The notes under the pieces were generated by a model. It worked only from the letters and a program-made list of their open reading frames with translations. It searched no databases and was not told where the DNA came from. DNA of 14,551 nucleotides from XYA12-FULL-58-9 sp001798605 (GTDB taxonomy: Bacteria > Myxococcota > XYA12-FULL-58-9). The stretch lies in assembly GCA_036736205.1 (NCBI GenBank), contig DAINMX010000165.1, positions 1 to 14,551 on the forward strand, in the 5' to 3' direction. Every line of letters starts with the position of its first letter. The stretch's first letter is position 1. The position numbers and the translations under genes are program-made. Positions 12,808-14,551 of the stretch are shown piece after piece.

Positions 12808-14534
12808 GCTACAAGCCCGCCTATCTTCTGGCGTTGGTGACGTGCGTCTGGGCGGTGCCTGCCGTCGCGGTTGAGCTGCCCGCGACGGGTGCCGACGTCA
12901 ACGTTGAGCGCGTGCTGGCGTCGATGAGCGTGGAGGAGAAGGTCGGGCAGTTGTTGATGGTGGGATTCGGTGGGACCTCAGTGAATTCGCATATTCGCAA
13001 GTGGGTTCGCGATCGGCACGTCGGCGGTGTGGCGCTCTTCTCGCGCAATATCGTCGACTTTGAGCAGACCGTTCGCTTCACCCGCGAGATCCACGATCTC
13101 ACCGTGGGGGCGATTCCCGTTTTCGTCGCCCTCGATCAGGAAGGCGGCAATGTCGTTCGTGTCAAAGACGGAGCGATGACTCTGCCTGGCAACATGGCCA
13201 TGGGGGCAACCCGTTCAACGACTCTTGCCTACGTCACCGGGCAATCTTTGGCCATTGATCTGCGTCTGCTCGGGTTCAACATGAACCTGGCACCTGTACT
13301 CGATGTCAACTCCAACCCCAAAAACCCCGTGATTGGCGTTCGCTCTTATGGCGAGCGACCGGAGCTGGTGGCTGAGCTCGGAAGTTGGTACGTGCGCGGC
13401 CAACAAGAGATGGGAGTCGTGGCCGTCGCCAAACACTTCCCTGGTCACGGCGACACCCAAAGCGACTCGCACTTTGCCATGCCTTCCATTGATGCCGATT
13501 TGACGCGACTCGAGACTGTGGAGCTGTGGCCCTTCAGGCGTGCCATGGAGTCAGGACTTGACGCTGTGATGACTGCCCACATTGCTCTGCCGCAGCTCGC
13601 AGAGGAACCCAACTTGCCGGCGACGCTCTCTTCGGCGATCCTCACCAACATTCTTCGCCGGCGGATGGGTTTCGATGGCATCGTCATCACTGATGGCCTC
13701 GAGATGCAGGGCATTGTCGAACGCTACGGCAGTGGTCGTGCGGCGGTGATGGCCATTCTTGCTGGTGCAGACATGCCGATGATTCTCTGGACCAGCAAAA
13801 AGAAGGAAGAGGTATTCTGGGAGCTCAGCCGGGCAGTTCGCAATGGTGAGATTTCACGGGCGAGGCTCGACCAATCTGTGCGTCGCATCCTCACCGTCAA
13901 GGCACGCCGCGGTTTGTTTGACCGCAACGTTGCGTCGCTGGATCAAGTTCTGGCGGGGGGCAACGTCAACGAGATTCATAAGCAAGTGTCGACTCGCATT
14001 GCCCGTGAGGCCGTGACCTTGGTCCGCAATCACGGTGACTTGTTGCCCCTGCGCTCAGTTCGCTACCGCAAGGTGTTGGTGGTGGCACCTCCGGGTGGTT
14101 TCGGTAAGATTCTCAAGCAGGAGCCCAAGGTCGAAGTCTTGACGGTTCCCTACATCCCCAGCCGAACGCGCCGCCGAGAAGACGTGGCGCGAGCCGTCGC
14201 CATGGGCAAAAACGCCGACATTCTGGTGTTTGCTGTTGTCAATGCCTATCACGTCGATATGGCGCGACAGATTGCCGCGGCGTTGCCGGAGTTGCCAGTG
14301 GCATTGCTCAGCTTTGCTTCACCCTATTATCTATCGAGCCTTCCCGAGGTCGACGCCTACCTGTGCACCTACAGCTATTTGGACGTGACCCAGATCGCGG
14401 CTGCCAATGCGGTGTTGGGGCAGAGTCCCATGACTGGGCGATTGCCAATTTCGATTCCCGGATTCTACGACTATGGTCACCGGGTTGAGAGCCAAGTCGC
14501 GAGCTTGCCCTTCAATTCTTCGTCGGTTCGGTGA
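12804..14534 (+). CDS. Exported GH3 beta-N-acetylhexosaminidase, NagZ-type, two-domain
   Basis: This GH3-family glycosidase probably removes non-reducing-end GlcNAc from muropeptides or wall glycans. GTG 12804 overlaps the M23 stop (GTGA) and has GGAG at 12792-12795. A signal peptide covers residues 1 to about 23 (cut after AVPAVA), so the enzyme is predicted to be exported. The TIM-barrel domain spans about 35-370: VGQLLMVGFGG (48-58), ALDQEGG (109-115), the NagZ catalytic loop KHFPGHGDTQSDSH (210-223, Asp221/His223 as the acid-base dyad), and the nucleophile Asp297 in ITDGLEM. A second alpha/beta domain occupies about 390-560, absent from short cytoplasmic NagZ such as that of E. coli and present in longer GH3 enzymes such as Bacillus NagZ. 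Length is 576 aa. Substrate precision is inferred from the NagZ-type loop. Confidence 0.93.
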   Translation: MSYKPAYLLALVTCVWAVPAVAVELPATGADVNVERVLASMSVEEKVGQLLMVGFGGTSVNSHIRKWVRDRHVGGVALFSRNIVDFEQTVRFTREIHDLTVGAIPVFVALDQEGGNVVRVKDGAMTLPGNMAMGATRSTTLAYVTGQSLAIDLRLLGFNMNLAPVLDVNSNPKNPVIGVRSYGERPELVAELGSWYVRGQQEMGVVAVAKHFPGHGDTQSDSHFAMPSIDADLTRLETVELWPFRRAMESGLDAVMTAHIALPQLAEEPNLPATLSSAILTNILRRRMGFDGIVITDGLEMQGIVERYGSGRAAVMAILAGADMPMILWTSKKKEEVFWELSRAVRNGEISRARLDQSVRRILTVKARRGLFDRNVASLDQVLAGGNVNEIHKQVSTRIAREAVTLVRNHGDLLPLRSVRYRKVLVVAPPGGFGKILKQEPKVEVLTVPYIPSRTRRREDVARAVAMGKNADILVFAVVNAYHVDMARQIAAALPELPVALLSFASPYYLSSLPEVDAYLCTYSYLDVTQIAAANAVLGQSPMTGRLPISIPGFYDYGHRVESQVASLPFNSSSVR

Positions 14535-14551
14535 CACCAGTCCACGTCGAC

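Overview
The window looks like ordinary chromosome from a high-GC, Gram-negative, deltaproteobacterial-type organism, most likely Myxococcota or a relative. The basis is an IgGFc-binding-domain lipoprotein, a Cys-TM-Arg C-terminal tail resembling MYXO-CTERM, a small outer-membrane beta-barrel protein, several extracytoplasmic Cys-rich proteins and a TTGAC/TAGACT-type promoter. I see no tRNA, rRNA, insertion sequence, phage gene or CRISPR array. The assignment is inference; no marker gene such as 16S is present.

Layout. (1) 105-3212, plus strand: an unrecognised 558-aa protein with a TAPAA-repeat linker, overlapped by 4 bp by an unrecognised 143-aa helical protein, then a PhnD-type solute-binding lipoprotein without transporter partners. 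(2) 3369-4727, plus strand: a PilZ-domain protein followed closely by a probable PIG-L/LmbE-family deacetylase lipoprotein. (3) 11244-4739, minus strand: asd (aspartate-semialdehyde dehydrogenase), a 75-aa DUF3553-like protein and the IgGFc-binding-domain lipoprotein, then a probable terminator and a new candidate promoter, then a MYXO-CTERM-like Fn3 protein overlapping an outer-membrane barrel gene by ATGA, truA, and a 4-TM protein that overlaps truA by one base (TGATG). (4) 11386-14534, plus strand, divergent from asd: a membrane-anchored M23/MepM-type endopeptidase overlapping (GTGA) an exported NagZ-type GH3 beta-N-acetylhexosaminidase.

How they fit. The last pair is a coherent cell-wall remodelling unit: one enzyme cuts peptide cross-links, the other trims GlcNAc-containing glycans. 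The IgGFc lipoprotein, the Fn3/sorting-tail protein and the barrel form a run of cell-envelope genes whose joint role is unknown. PilZ plus PIG-L could link c-di-GMP to glycan deacetylation. asd and truA are housekeeping genes placed around these accessory envelope genes. The least explained segment is the 558-aa/143-aa pair at 105-2209. I do not see a clear new defence or mobile system; the most novel material is the two orphan genes and the envelope gene run.
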